From SOJZ01 sp964556565 (GTDB taxonomy: Archaea > Thermoproteota > Bathyarchaeia > Bathyarchaeales > Bathyarchaeaceae): a stretch of DNA of 44,144 nt. The notes under the pieces were generated by a model. The model was not told the origin of the DNA. It worked only from the letters and a program-made list of their open reading frames with translations, and searched no databases. The translations under genes and the position numbers were made by a program. How positions within the stretch are numbered: position 1 is the first letter of the stretch; the number at the start of each line of letters is the position of its first letter. Location: the NCBI GenBank assembly GCA_964556565.1, contig CAZKWF010000010.1:1-44144 (forward strand), written 5' to 3'. This document shows positions 8,317 to 16,758 of this stretch, piece by piece.

Positions 8317-8337
8317 GTACAATAATTGTGATTCACT

Positions 8338-8631
8338 TTGTCAGAGAAGGGTTCAAAAACAGTCGGCAGGTCGATTGAGGAGACAAGACAGTATCACACT
8401 CGCTACTTAAGAGCTATCAACAGTCCTTTAAGGAGAGAGATTCTTAGAGCTCTGAAGAAAGGTTGCGCAACCATTGAGGAACTCCAATCGAGCACGGGGT
8501 TAGACAACGAGACTCTGAAATGGCATCTGAGTGTGTTAGAGCATGGCTTCTGCATAGAGAAAGACACCAAACAGGGAAAGCTGGTCTACAAGCTCACTCA
8601 AGAAGGTAGAGTTGTTGATTACTTGGAATAA
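8338..8631 (+). CDS. ArsR-type winged-helix transcription regulator
   Basis: The 97-residue protein is a single winged-helix domain: helix RAINSPLRREILRALKKG, the turn CATIEELQSSTGLDNETLKWHLSVLEHGF (recognition helix near 58-72) and a wing IEKDTKQGKLVYKLT. There is no cysteine metal site of classical ArsR type. It starts with TTG, supported by a TATA box 26 nt upstream. The next gene begins 27 nt after its stop on the same strand, so they are likely co-transcribed and possibly functionally linked. Confidence 0.8.
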   Translation: MSEKGSKTVGRSIEETRQYHTRYLRAINSPLRREILRALKKGCATIEELQSSTGLDNETLKWHLSVLEHGFCIEKDTKQGKLVYKLTQEGRVVDYLE

Positions 8632-8658
8632 ACTGCGCGTGTATGTGGATGAAGTGCG

Positions 8659-9132
8659 ATGAGATTTCCAGAAAGAGTCTACACTGCTGAAGAGGTGAAG
8701 AAGGCTTTGGGACTCATAGGAAAAGGCCATAAGCACAATCTGGAAGTGAACGGAAGCGCAGATTTCAGGAATAAGACGGAAGAGGCTTTAGAGTTGATAA
8801 AGACAGCCGAATACTATGGCTTCTTACGAACCTACATCAGACAGATCCGGGAAATCGATGGTTTGAGTCAGCTCCGCGAAGCAGAAGTAGCTATATGGGC
8901 AAACAAATACGTGGTTGCTGACCCTATCGAAGCTGCCGGTTTCATTATACAGAAGGCACAACAGATGAAAGACTTCATTGAAGGAAGACTTTACTACGAA
9001 ACAGCAGAGGTGCGGGCAGTTAAGAAGCGCATCGAATTCTTGGAAACGTTGAGAGACAGAAGTAAGGATCAAGCCGTAAAGAAGGGGTGTGAAGAGAACT
9101 TGAAAAGATGGACTGAAACCACTTTCCCATAA
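8659..9132 (+). CDS. Conserved-looking helical protein of unknown function
   Basis: I do not recognise this 157-residue protein. It is mostly alpha-helical and charged, with helices around ELIKTAEYYGFLRTYIRQIREI (split by a short turn), DPIEAAGFIIQKAQQMKDFIEG and a C-terminal RVKKRIEFLETL-like coiled segment. It has no signal peptide and only one Cys. It follows the winged-helix regulator by 27 nt. An effector or partner of that regulator is a guess from position only. Confidence 0.6.
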   Translation: MRFPERVYTAEEVKKALGLIGKGHKHNLEVNGSADFRNKTEEALELIKTAEYYGFLRTYIRQIREIDGLSQLREAEVAIWANKYVVADPIEAAGFIIQKAQQMKDFIEGRLYYETAEVRAVKKRIEFLETLRDRSKDQAVKKGCEENLKRWTETTFP

Positions 9133-9145
9133 CAGTTGTTGAACA

Positions 9146-9235
9146 GCTGAAAAAGCCAAAGGACTCATTGAAGTTGGCTTTGAATTCGTCAATGACATAG
9201 ATGATAAACACATTTACAGGAAGCGAAAACAATGA
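9146..9235 (+). pseudogene. Possible C-terminal tail of an archaeal integrase
   Basis: An uninterrupted frame ending in TGA at 9233 reads AEKAKGLIEVGFEFVNDID then DKHIYRKRKQ. It has no start codon and an in-frame stop lies just before it. The pattern (E-A/K-x-x-LIE-x-GFE-[YF]-V, then a Lys/Arg tail) recalls the C-termini of some archaeal tyrosine recombinases. That resemblance is from memory and cannot be tested here. If right, it is what an integrase gene leaves behind at an attachment site. Confidence 0.35.
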
Positions 9236-9254
9236 CTCAAAAACTTCGAGGATA

Positions 9255-10949
9255 TTATAACTTCGAGGGTTTAGCTTTCTTCTCGAACTGTTTCTCGTAG
9301 ATTTTCCTAACTCTTTCAATGGTGTCAGCTTCTTCTGGGCCCTTATCGTCTCGAATCCTGGTTATTCTGGCAAACCGCAACGCCATTCCACACTTGTATT
9401 TTGGGCTCTTCTGAATCTCATTGTACGCTACTTCAACCACGATTCGAGGAGTAACTACCACTTTCCCTCGATCTTCCCTAACCGCTAACTCTTTCAAATG
9501 CTCAGTCATCCAAATAATTTCTTTATCAGTAAGCCCCTTGAACGTCTTACCCACCATCAAAAATTCTCGACTATCAACATCTCGCGCCGCCAAGTAATAG
9601 TCTGAAAGCCAAGCGTGTCTTCTTCCATACCCATATTCCGCCGCAACAATAACCAAATCTAATGGCTCTAGCGATTCTTTGATTTTGAACCAGCGTTTGC
9701 CCCTAACTCCAGGTGTGTATGTGCCATCCAACCTCTTGGCCACCAACCCCTCGTGGCCCTCATTTATGGCTTCTCTCAGAAACTCTTCCGCCTCCAGACG
9801 TTTCCCAGTGATCAGTTGTTTTGCCAACAGTATGTCTCCCGCAATTTCTTCCAGCTGTTTCCTCCGCTCGATGTAGGAATCGTCAGCTAGGCTTTGGCCA
9901 TTGAGGTATATGAGATCGAAGAGATATAGTTTAACAGGAATTTGTTTAACCATTTTCTTTACGTCGTGGACTCTTCGAAACCTTCTCATGAGGTGTTGAA
10001 ATGGCAGGGGATTATCGTCTTCTTCTACTGCTATGACTTCGCCTTCTAAAATGGCTTTTTGGGCTTTCACTTTCTCTCGAACTAATTGCATTACTTCAGG
10101 TAAACTGTCTGTCACATCAGTTAACCTGCGACTGTAAATTCTAACATCGTTATTTGATTTGTGAATTTGGATGCGGGCACCATCCAATTTATATTCAAAA
10201 GCTGTCTTTCCGCCGTGTTCTTTGAGGGCTTCATTCACGTTTTCAGCTATTTGGGCTAGCATAGGCGTGATAGGCCTGAAAATTTGAAACTCCAGTTTTA
10301 ATATGCCTTCTTTGCCTCTAGCCTTAGCTATAGCAGCAACTTCTGCAGTATCACCGGTCAACATGCTTGCCTTCCGAACAATATCGTGAGGAACACTAAA
10401 AGCTTTGGAAACAGCGAGTTCCATTAGCCCCTCATGAAAACCTGTTCTCATTTCGCCGATCGTAATCTTGATTATATATTTGGCTTCTAGAGGTGTGGTT
10501 TGTCCCAGCAAGGTTTCCAGTAGGCGTTCTTTCCGTTCTCTTGAACCGTAGCCTGTCGTTTCAGCTATGGCTTCTAGGTTTCGTCTCACCTCAAGGATTG
10601 TCAATGGTTTTTCAATAAGCATAGTTTGTCTCTGAATTTTGCTTGCTTCAAAAACGGTTTTTGTTGTTGCTCCTATGTCACCTGTTCTGCTGAAGGCATC
10701 TGCGAAGTCTCTCCAGTTCACGTTTGTTAAGCGTTTGATTATGTTGCTAAGCGTTGCCCAACTAACCTCAAGTGTCCTTGAATCCCACTTGGGGAATGCT
10801 CGACCAAGAATCATGGACGTTGCAGGTTCCACTTCATCTAGAGGCAAGTGCTTTAGAAAATCTGCTACTAAATTAACCATCAGCGTGCGTTTGGATGTAG
10901 CTTCCAGTTTCTCGCAAAGCTCGGCTAAAGCCTGAAAGGCTGTTTTCAT
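9255..10949 (-). CDS. lig: ATP-dependent DNA ligase, archaeal type
   Basis: The 564-residue protein has the three-domain archaeal ligase plan: an N-terminal DNA-binding domain (1-220), the adenylation domain with the nucleotidyl-transfer Lys254 in FEYKLDGARIQIH and later motifs IYSRRLTDVT, ILEGEVIA, EGLVAKRLDG and GKRWFKIK, then an OB-fold domain ending VEVAYNEIQKSPKYKCG and ALRFARITRIRDDK. It joins Okazaki fragments and repair nicks using ATP. The start is ATG at 10949. Length and motifs are normal for archaea. Confidence 0.96.
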   Translation of the reverse strand: MKTAFQALAELCEKLEATSKRTLMVNLVADFLKHLPLDEVEPATSMILGRAFPKWDSRTLEVSWATLSNIIKRLTNVNWRDFADAFSRTGDIGATTKTVFEASKIQRQTMLIEKPLTILEVRRNLEAIAETTGYGSRERKERLLETLLGQTTPLEAKYIIKITIGEMRTGFHEGLMELAVSKAFSVPHDIVRKASMLTGDTAEVAAIAKARGKEGILKLEFQIFRPITPMLAQIAENVNEALKEHGGKTAFEYKLDGARIQIHKSNNDVRIYSRRLTDVTDSLPEVMQLVREKVKAQKAILEGEVIAVEEDDNPLPFQHLMRRFRRVHDVKKMVKQIPVKLYLFDLIYLNGQSLADDSYIERRKQLEEIAGDILLAKQLITGKRLEAEEFLREAINEGHEGLVAKRLDGTYTPGVRGKRWFKIKESLEPLDLVIVAAEYGYGRRHAWLSDYYLAARDVDSREFLMVGKTFKGLTDKEIIWMTEHLKELAVREDRGKVVVTPRIVVEVAYNEIQKSPKYKCGMALRFARITRIRDDKGPEEADTIERVRKIYEKQFEKKAKPSKL

Positions 10950-11027
10950 AGCTTTTACTTACGCACTTTTACTACGTAAAGGTTGCCAAATAATAATAAA
11001 AAATTATTGATTAACGTTTTTGGCGAT

Positions 11028-11417
11028 TCATATGGTTGAGAGTTTGTCCTTTACTTCCTTTATCTTCTTTTTTAGTTTCGCCGCTTTTTTCTTATCTTTT
11101 AATGCCTTATAGGAGTCTAAGGCATATTCTAGTGCACTTAGGCCGAAGCGGTCGTAGCCTATTTCGAGCGAGATGTCGGCTGCTTTGAGAAAACGTTCAA
11201 CCGCCGTGTTAAAATCCTTTATTATGAAACTGCATTCAGCTGCTTTGAATAACGTGTAGGATGCGTCGAAAAGGTTGCGAGCCTTTTCGTACAGCTCGTA
11301 GGCTTCAAGGAACTTGTCTATCGCCTCTTTGTGTTTTCCAGTGTCGGCTAAGGCGGTTCCTTCCCTGTGAATCTTTATAGGATCTTTCTTTTCAATGGGT
11401 TCATCGCTACTACTCAT
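11028..11417 (-). CDS. Small TPR-like repeat protein
   Basis: The 129-residue protein is made of helix pairs that look like tetratricopeptide repeats: GTALADTGKHKEAIDKFLEA, LFKAAECSFIIKDFNTAVERF and ALEYALDSYKALKDKKKAAK. The C-terminus is a lysine-rich helix. Such proteins scaffold protein-protein contacts; the partner is unknown. ATG at 11417 follows GCGAGGGAAAAAC, an SD-like sequence. It lies between the beta-CASP nuclease and the DNA ligase on the same strand, but gaps of 78 and 228 nt make a single operon uncertain. Confidence 0.7.
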   Translation of the reverse strand: MSSSDEPIEKKDPIKIHREGTALADTGKHKEAIDKFLEAYELYEKARNLFDASYTLFKAAECSFIIKDFNTAVERFLKAADISLEIGYDRFGLSALEYALDSYKALKDKKKAAKLKKKIKEVKDKLSTI

Positions 11418-11645
11418 GTTTTTCCCTCGCTATATTGAGCTATCAATGGTAGTGTTACGGTTTTTAGGTTTTCTGTCTCTGTAGGGGGCAACATAACTAA
11501 AAACACCATAACTCATGATTGATATCATCATAGTTTTTGAGGGAGTTGAATATGACCATGCATTAAATATGTGAAAAAAGTGGACTGAAGTGCGCCGAAA
11601 TTGGACTAATGGAGCTGACTGAATGACTTGCATGCGTGCTTAATG

Positions 11646-12905
11646 TTACATTGAGATAGTTTCATGTCTCTCCGGAACGTACACTTCAGTTATTCCCGAA
11701 ATTTTTTCGGAAAAAAGTTCCGCTTGCTCTAATTCTCCGTGAACAAGAAAGGTTCTCTTAGGCTTTAACGCTTCTACTAGTTGAATGAGTTCTCCTTGAT
11801 CAGCATGGCCAGAAAGTTCAATTTGTTTAACTTCTGCTTGTACAGGAATTTTGTTCCCGTTTTTGATAAGTTCCCTTTTTTCTTTGGCAATTTTTAGTGG
11901 GCTTTCTGGGGGAAGGTAACCTGAATTTATAACAACAGAGTTGTCTTCATCTGCTGCCCATTCAGTTAACAAGCGAAGACTTGCACCTGCGTGACCGAAA
12001 CCTGAGGTGCAGATGACTATAGCGGGCTCTTGGATCTGACCAGTTCGGTAAAGTTGCTTCACATGTCGGTAGTTGAAAGGTTGCTTTTGTTGTTGGATCT
12101 CTTGAGTAAAGAACTGCTTGTAATCGTTGAAGTATCCTGTGATTTTGTGTGCTAGCGGTGATATTGTGTATACATTGTAGTTCGGTAGGATCCCGTCCTC
12201 CATAGCCTGATCGATTCTTTTAGCCATCTCTTGACTTCGGTGAAAGGCGAATGCAGGGATCAAAACGTTTCCTTTTCTCTCAATTGTGCGAAGAATTTGC
12301 CTGAAAAGCTGATCGACTAATTCGCTTCTCTGCAGTCGAACTTTTCCGCCATAAGTTGACTCGACAATCAGTGCATCAGGTTTTTGTGGGAGATTCTCTG
12401 GTTTGCTTCCTTCCAAAATTTCAGTGTCGTGAAGACAAAAATCCCCCGTATACAAAATTTCTTTTCCCTCAACATGGATGCTGGCCATTTTCGCCCCCGC
12501 AACATGCCCTGCTGGATACAATTGGATTGACATACCAAGTAGTGCAACAGAATCCCGGATCCACCAAGATTTTTTGATATTGTCTGCATCCTGGTTGTTA
12601 TAGGGAAAGTGGTTTCCATTCATGTTCTGAATTTTTATCATGTCGCGTAGGAGGTCGGTAGTGACATCACGGGTTATCCTAGATCCAACTATCACTGGAT
12701 CTCCTCGAGAGAGGCTTAAGAGATTTCCAGAGTGATCTAAATGAGCATGACTGATGATTACTGCATCAAAATCCTTCGGAAACTGATCAGAAACTTCTTC
12801 CCCGACCTTGATACCGTAGTCTAATGCAACCTTCCCATAGTCAGTTTCGACTGCGATGCAGGAGCCACCTACTTCTCGGACTCCTCCAAGGAAATGAATT
12901 CTCAT
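11646..12905 (-). CDS. Beta-CASP metallo-beta-lactamase-fold ribonuclease
   Basis: The 419-residue protein begins MRIHFLGGVREVGGS, the typical MBL entry strand. It carries the zinc motif HAHLDHSG (His53, His55, Asp57, His58), PAGHVAGA, LYTGDF with the bridging Asp, then the beta-CASP motifs: VESTYGG, PAFAFHRSQE, TSGFGHAGAS, and a late ELSGHADQGEL and LVHGE. Family members cleave or trim RNA as endo- or 5'-exonucleases. There are no N-terminal KH domains, so it is not the aCPSF1 class. ATG at 12905 is chosen because AAAGGAGGT lies 7 nt before it; the frame continues upstream but that part is not family-like. Confidence 0.9.
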   Translation of the reverse strand: MRIHFLGGVREVGGSCIAVETDYGKVALDYGIKVGEEVSDQFPKDFDAVIISHAHLDHSGNLLSLSRGDPVIVGSRITRDVTTDLLRDMIKIQNMNGNHFPYNNQDADNIKKSWWIRDSVALLGMSIQLYPAGHVAGAKMASIHVEGKEILYTGDFCLHDTEILEGSKPENLPQKPDALIVESTYGGKVRLQRSELVDQLFRQILRTIERKGNVLIPAFAFHRSQEMAKRIDQAMEDGILPNYNVYTISPLAHKITGYFNDYKQFFTQEIQQQKQPFNYRHVKQLYRTGQIQEPAIVICTSGFGHAGASLRLLTEWAADEDNSVVINSGYLPPESPLKIAKEKRELIKNGNKIPVQAEVKQIELSGHADQGELIQLVEALKPKRTFLVHGELEQAELFSEKISGITEVYVPERHETISM

Positions 12906-13244
12906 ACGTGTACCTCCTTTGTTCTTTAAAACGTTAATTCTTCTTGAAAATCGGATGAAATGCTCCGACTTGAAGACGGTCACACTAAGAAACTGTGTTA
13001 GACCAAACGTTCTACCGCATCATCACAATAAAAGGCGGTATATTAAGTTATTGATTGGTTATGTATACGTGGACTCGGCTGTTTTCACGGTTTGCCGACT
13101 TGCATGTATGTATGAATCGTTACACTTTGCGCCTGGAAATTTCGGTCTAAACCAGTTACCATCAATTTCTGTTAAAGTGCTCAGGTAATATCCAAAAGCC
13201 TCAAATTCCTTTCCTAACCAGATAGAAGTTGGGTCAGAGACCAT
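12906..13244. other. Divergent intergenic region, no firm gene
   Basis: The gap holds the AAAGGAGGT ribosome binding site of the beta-CASP gene at its left end. It also holds TGCATGTATGTATG near 13101, a weaker member of the dispersed alternating motif. A minus-strand 61-codon frame at 13059-13244 (VSDPTSIWLGKEFEAFGYYL) looks somewhat protein-like, but it has no SD, no recognisable family and ends in low-quality sequence. It could be a gene remnant. Confidence 0.35.
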
Positions 13245-13700
13245 TTGCCTATCACTGTACGACGAGCAACAACCAAGGATTTGGAAACCCTTGATAAAAT
13301 TGAAAAAGAATGCTTCACTTCAGAGGCATTCACAAAACAGCACATAGCTTTTCTTCTGGAAAACCCGCAAAACATCAGGTTAGCCGCGTGGAAGAACAAC
13401 GAGATTGCAGGCTTCATCATCGGCTTAATTCAGAATTTCAATGAGACAAGGATTGGCCGTGTATACACGTTGGATGTTGCAGTTAAGCACAGAAGAAAGG
13501 GGATTGGGCTGAAACTTCTTAACGAGCTTGAACAAGTGTTCATCGAAAAAGGTGTCAAAAACTGTTATCTTGAGGCCCGCACAGACAATGTGGAAGCACG
13601 GGAACTTTACCACAAACAAGGATATACGGAGGTTAAACAGTTAAAAGATTATTATTCCAAAGGGATCCATGGAGTTTTGCTGGTAAAGAAGCTACTTTAG
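13245..13700 (+). CDS. GNAT-family N-acetyltransferase
   Basis: The 151-residue protein is a complete GNAT fold. It has ITVRRATTKDLETLDKIE at the N-terminus, strand GFIIGLIQNF, the acetyl-CoA loop HRRKGIGLKLL (R-x-x-G-x-G) and the C-terminal NVEARELYHKQGYTEV. The pattern is closest to RimI-like protein N-acetyltransferases. It starts with TTG, since PITVRRAT is the usual family beginning and no ATG precedes it. A small frame with an SD follows 11 nt after the stop. A second, more Ard1-like acetyltransferase lies at 38.3 kb. Confidence 0.85.
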   Translation: MPITVRRATTKDLETLDKIEKECFTSEAFTKQHIAFLLENPQNIRLAAWKNNEIAGFIIGLIQNFNETRIGRVYTLDVAVKHRRKGIGLKLLNELEQVFIEKGVKNCYLEARTDNVEARELYHKQGYTEVKQLKDYYSKGIHGVLLVKKLL

Positions 13701-13711
13701 GGGGTTCAGCA

Positions 13712-13846
13712 ATGAGCGTTGGACCGTATTTTTCATGCATTGATGATACCTTCGCTGAAATGTTTCCAGAGGGGCGCGCGCACGGGACCCGTGATTTTTC
13801 TTCCTCATCAAAATTCGGTTCTAAAAAGTTTTATTTACTGCTCTAG
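13712..13846 (+). CDS. Small ORF of 44 residues
   Basis: This ATG frame sits behind TTTAGGGGGTTCAGCA, a good SD-like run, directly after the acetyltransferase stop. Its first half reads MSVGPYFSCIDDTFAEMF, which looks like real protein; the second half, rich in Ser and Lys, does not. The IDDTFAEMF part weakly recalls the N-terminus of formylmethanofuran:tetrahydromethanopterin formyltransferases, which may be coincidence. It could be the 5' end of a gene lost by deletion. The alternating stretch GCGCGCGCAC lies inside it. Confidence 0.25.
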   Translation: MSVGPYFSCIDDTFAEMFPEGRAHGTRDFSSSSKFGSKKFYLLL

Positions 13847-13889
13847 AAGCATTCTGAAACCAGTGATTGTGAGTATAAAGGGGACTAAC

Positions 13890-14633
13890 ATGTATTCATT
13901 TATGGAAAAGTTTAAGAAATCATCTTCTATTTCATTAATCTCAGTTTTCGCAGCCTTTAACGTGATTTGTGATTCATTGATGAGCTTGCCTTTACCATTT
14001 TCGGGTGTTTGGTACAGTTGGATTTTTATAGCTACGCCTATTAGTGGAATATTATTGGGCCCATACGCTGGCTTTCTCTCTAGTTTCATTGGAGTAATGG
14101 TCGGTCATTCTATAGTTTTCCGAGGGTCTGAGGAATTTCTTTTTACTTTTGGTGCGCCCATTGGGGCGATGATTTCAGCTCTTCTCTTCAGAGGTAGATG
14201 GAAAGAAGTTTTAGTTTACTATTTAATTTTGCTTGGAGCCTTTTTTGTTACACCAGTTGCATGGCAGCTTCCGCTGTGGGGTATGTGGGATATCTTTTTT
14301 GCCTTTGGCTGTCTTCTTACGGTTATTGTTGCGATGCAGAAATGGAAGAATATATGGAACACTAGAGCTAGTACCAATCTTCTCTACATCCTTGCGTTAT
14401 GCGCCTTTATTGGACTCGAAGCTGACGTTTTGTTTCGCATATTCATTTTCGTACCTTGCCAAACTTACCAATCAATTTATGGTTACAACGTGTTGGATCT
14501 GCAATATATTTGGGGTATGGGCGCCATTGAAACGCCAATAAAAGCAGCATTGTCCACGCTAATAACTACTATCATGGGTCCACCAATAACAATGGCTGTC
14601 AGAAAAATGGGTTTGACGCTTGTTAAAGATTAG
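13890..14633 (+). CDS. Polytopic membrane protein, ECF S-component-like
   Basis: The 247-residue protein has about six membrane helices, with short loops and the pattern SLISVFAAFNVICDSL, then GVWYSWIFIATPISGILLGPYAGFLSSFIGVMVG, as in substrate-binding S components of ECF transporters and related archaeal proteins. No EcfA/EcfT genes are adjacent; S components often stand apart. ATG at 13890 is preceded by AAAGGGGAC, so I place the start there, although the frame is open from 13719. The substrate is unknown. Its last 11 nt overlap the convergent ATP-grasp gene. Confidence 0.6.
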   Translation: MYSFMEKFKKSSSISLISVFAAFNVICDSLMSLPLPFSGVWYSWIFIATPISGILLGPYAGFLSSFIGVMVGHSIVFRGSEEFLFTFGAPIGAMISALLFRGRWKEVLVYYLILLGAFFVTPVAWQLPLWGMWDIFFAFGCLLTVIVAMQKWKNIWNTRASTNLLYILALCAFIGLEADVLFRIFIFVPCQTYQSIYGYNVLDLQYIWGMGAIETPIKAALSTLITTIMGPPITMAVRKMGLTLVKD

Positions 14634-15849
14634 AAACAGGAGAAAGCGTCCTATAGATTACGTTAGCTAGCTTTTTAGCTTTTTGCAACGAATCATCTCG
14701 ATTACTCCTTTCAGTCACGATGGAACATAGAGGCTCCCCCTTCTTAATCATGGTTTTTGGAAATGGAATGTCTCTAACTTCTTTAAAAATTGTTAAATCA
14801 GGCACTATCACTCGTTTAGGAGCAAACAAAATCAATCGAGTGCTAAAGATAAAATTTTTCTTTTGCACCGTTGGGAGGGACCCATGTATACATGCGTTGA
14901 TATGTGCTTTCACCAAGTTTATTTTAAGTACTCGTTCAACACACTCCAGAGTTCCTTGGAATCGAGGGTTTACCTCGACTACATACGGTACATTTTCCTT
15001 AGAAATTACCAAATCAATACCGTTAGAGCCTATAAGACCGAAATGTAAAGCAACTTTCTTAGCAATATGTTCACACTTTTCTGAAATTATGTGGGCAGAA
15101 TGAAAGGGGACAATATTTCCACAGTATCCGAATGGCTCACTTTGAAATGTATAAGGCACCCCTATCAACTGTTCGTTTATCGTCAAAATTCTAACAACGT
15201 TATGAGAAGCAAGAAAGGATATGCTGACGTGAGTTCCGACAACATGTTTTTGAATCAAAATGCTATCGTCGAAAACTGAAACTTCTTGAAATTCTCGTTT
15301 CAGTTCTTGCGGGCTTTTAGCAATTCTAATGCCAATTCCCCCGAAACCTCTTGAAGGTTTTATCACCACCGGGTATTCAATTTCTGCAGCTATCTTTTTT
15401 GCCTCTTTAACATCTGTAACAATGGCTGTCTCAGGATGCGGAATTCCTAAACGTTTAAGTTCGTCAAAAAACTTCGGTTTTTCACGGACATTTTTAACAG
15501 CTTTGGGTGAATTTCCCAAAATTGGGACTAAATCGTTTAATTCGCAGAGAATGTCAAAATAATCATCCAATCCTGAGGAAAGCAAAATGGCATCTATCTC
15601 GTTTTCTTGCAGTAAAGACTTTGTCAATCGGAGGAAAGCTTCAGGCTTGAAGTTTAATTCGAAATGTCCGCAACTTTTTGCGAGTTTTTGTTGTATTATA
15701 GATTCATATTTGATGCATATACGTTGTAAATCGAGGTCGCCAAAATAATCTGCTGCATAAACTTGGTAGCCTGCTCTTTTCGCCGAGCTAGCTAGGGAAA
15801 CTAGGTCAATTCCCATTGCTAAAAGACTATGAACCTTAGAGTTGAACAT
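14623..15849 (-). CDS. ATP-grasp ligase, COG2232-like
   Basis: The 408-residue protein has a Rossmann-like N-terminal part (SLASSAKRAGYQVYAADYFGDLD) and an ATP-grasp domain from about residue 115: PVVIKPSRGFGGIGIRIAKS (glycine-rich loop), ILIQKHVVGTHVSISFLA, and the metal-binding VVEVNPRFQGTLE. This order matches archaeal ATP-grasp carboligases near COG2232, a relative of the MfnD family. Such enzymes form amide or peptide-like bonds through an acyl phosphate. The substrate cannot be told from sequence. The start is ATG at 15849. Confidence 0.8.
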   Translation of the reverse strand: MFNSKVHSLLAMGIDLVSLASSAKRAGYQVYAADYFGDLDLQRICIKYESIIQQKLAKSCGHFELNFKPEAFLRLTKSLLQENEIDAILLSSGLDDYFDILCELNDLVPILGNSPKAVKNVREKPKFFDELKRLGIPHPETAIVTDVKEAKKIAAEIEYPVVIKPSRGFGGIGIRIAKSPQELKREFQEVSVFDDSILIQKHVVGTHVSISFLASHNVVRILTINEQLIGVPYTFQSEPFGYCGNIVPFHSAHIISEKCEHIAKKVALHFGLIGSNGIDLVISKENVPYVVEVNPRFQGTLECVERVLKINLVKAHINACIHGSLPTVQKKNFIFSTRLILFAPKRVIVPDLTIFKEVRDIPFPKTMIKKGEPLCSIVTERSNRDDSLQKAKKLANVIYRTLSPVSNL

Positions 15850-15977
15850 AGTTACCTTCCTTATGGATTAACAGTTTCTTTAATAAATGGTTGATTATTT
15901 CAAAAAAATATCTATGTTGAGGCTGTAAAATGAAGGTTATGTGTCACCGAAAATATTGTAAAGTCTATGCTTCTGAC

Positions 15978-16499
15978 CTAGCAAAAACTGCAGTGAAGCT
16001 TATCTTCGTGCTTTTTCTCATAAGGAATGGTTTGTTCTGAACCCTTTTTGGTTTTTTCGCTGTTCAGGTTGAATATCGCTTCAGCCATATGGTTTATGAT
16101 AAAACGCTTATCGACAAGCTCTCCATTTGCGTCGTTTAGACCTCGGCAGCATGGAATAATCTTTATGATAATACAGTTGGGTGAAGGCGTCTTGACTTCA
16201 AAAGGGTATAATCTGCACAAAATCGGTCTCACGTCATATATTGCACATTCATAAGAGCGCTTTTCATGGTTGAACTTGAGAAAAATGCATGAGCCATCTT
16301 TCTTATCTCTCAGACAGCCGTACGGAGTAATCATGCTTTCACATTTCCTATTTTGCACAGGTCCAAGAAAACTTTCTGTCTTGTAGCCCGCTTGTTTAAT
16401 TCGCTTGATATCTCCTTTGGTAAGGTTTGGTCCGCCTAACTTACAGCAAAAGGCGGCACATCGCTTACATTTGAATCGAAGATTTTTTTGGTAGACCAT
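15978..16499 (-). CDS. YkgJ-family cysteine cluster protein
   Basis: The 173-residue product carries FKCKRCAAFCCKLGGPNLT near its N-terminus, then C at CESM, GCLRD, GSCIFL, ECAIYDVRPILCRLYPF and IPCCRG. This is the YkgJ/CxxCxxxCC pattern, proposed to bind zinc or an iron-sulfur cluster. The biochemical role is unknown. A C-terminal LHCSFC adds two cysteines. The frame is open to 16607, but MVYQKNLRFKC at 16499 fits the family start. It is divergent from AMP phosphorylase. A shorter relative is at 25.8 kb. Confidence 0.75.
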   Translation of the reverse strand: MVYQKNLRFKCKRCAAFCCKLGGPNLTKGDIKRIKQAGYKTESFLGPVQNRKCESMITPYGCLRDKKDGSCIFLKFNHEKRSYECAIYDVRPILCRLYPFEVKTPSPNCIIIKIIPCCRGLNDANGELVDKRFIINHMAEAIFNLNSEKTKKGSEQTIPYEKKHEDKLHCSFC

Positions 16500-16758
16500 T
16501 ATATTCGTAATCTGCCTAGTTTCTGGGTTTAGAATGATTCTGGCAACATTTTCGTCTAACTTCAAGCATGAACGCCCTACGGTTGCACTTTGGCTATTAA
16601 TGCTCAAGTTAATTAAGCTTCATCATAACTGGTTTGATCTTTCTAATTTTCTTACCTTATCAAAACATGCAAAGTTTCTGAAAACTTTTTTCCATAACTC
16701 TTTTAAGAACGAAACATTGAGATATGAAACCGTTTTGACGTTTCAGGAGATTCAAACG

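Noticed and set aside
13059..13244. 61-codon minus-strand frame ahead of the acetyltransferase
   Set aside because: Somewhat protein-like, but no SD, no known family and it fills a divergent promoter region; mentioned under the gap.
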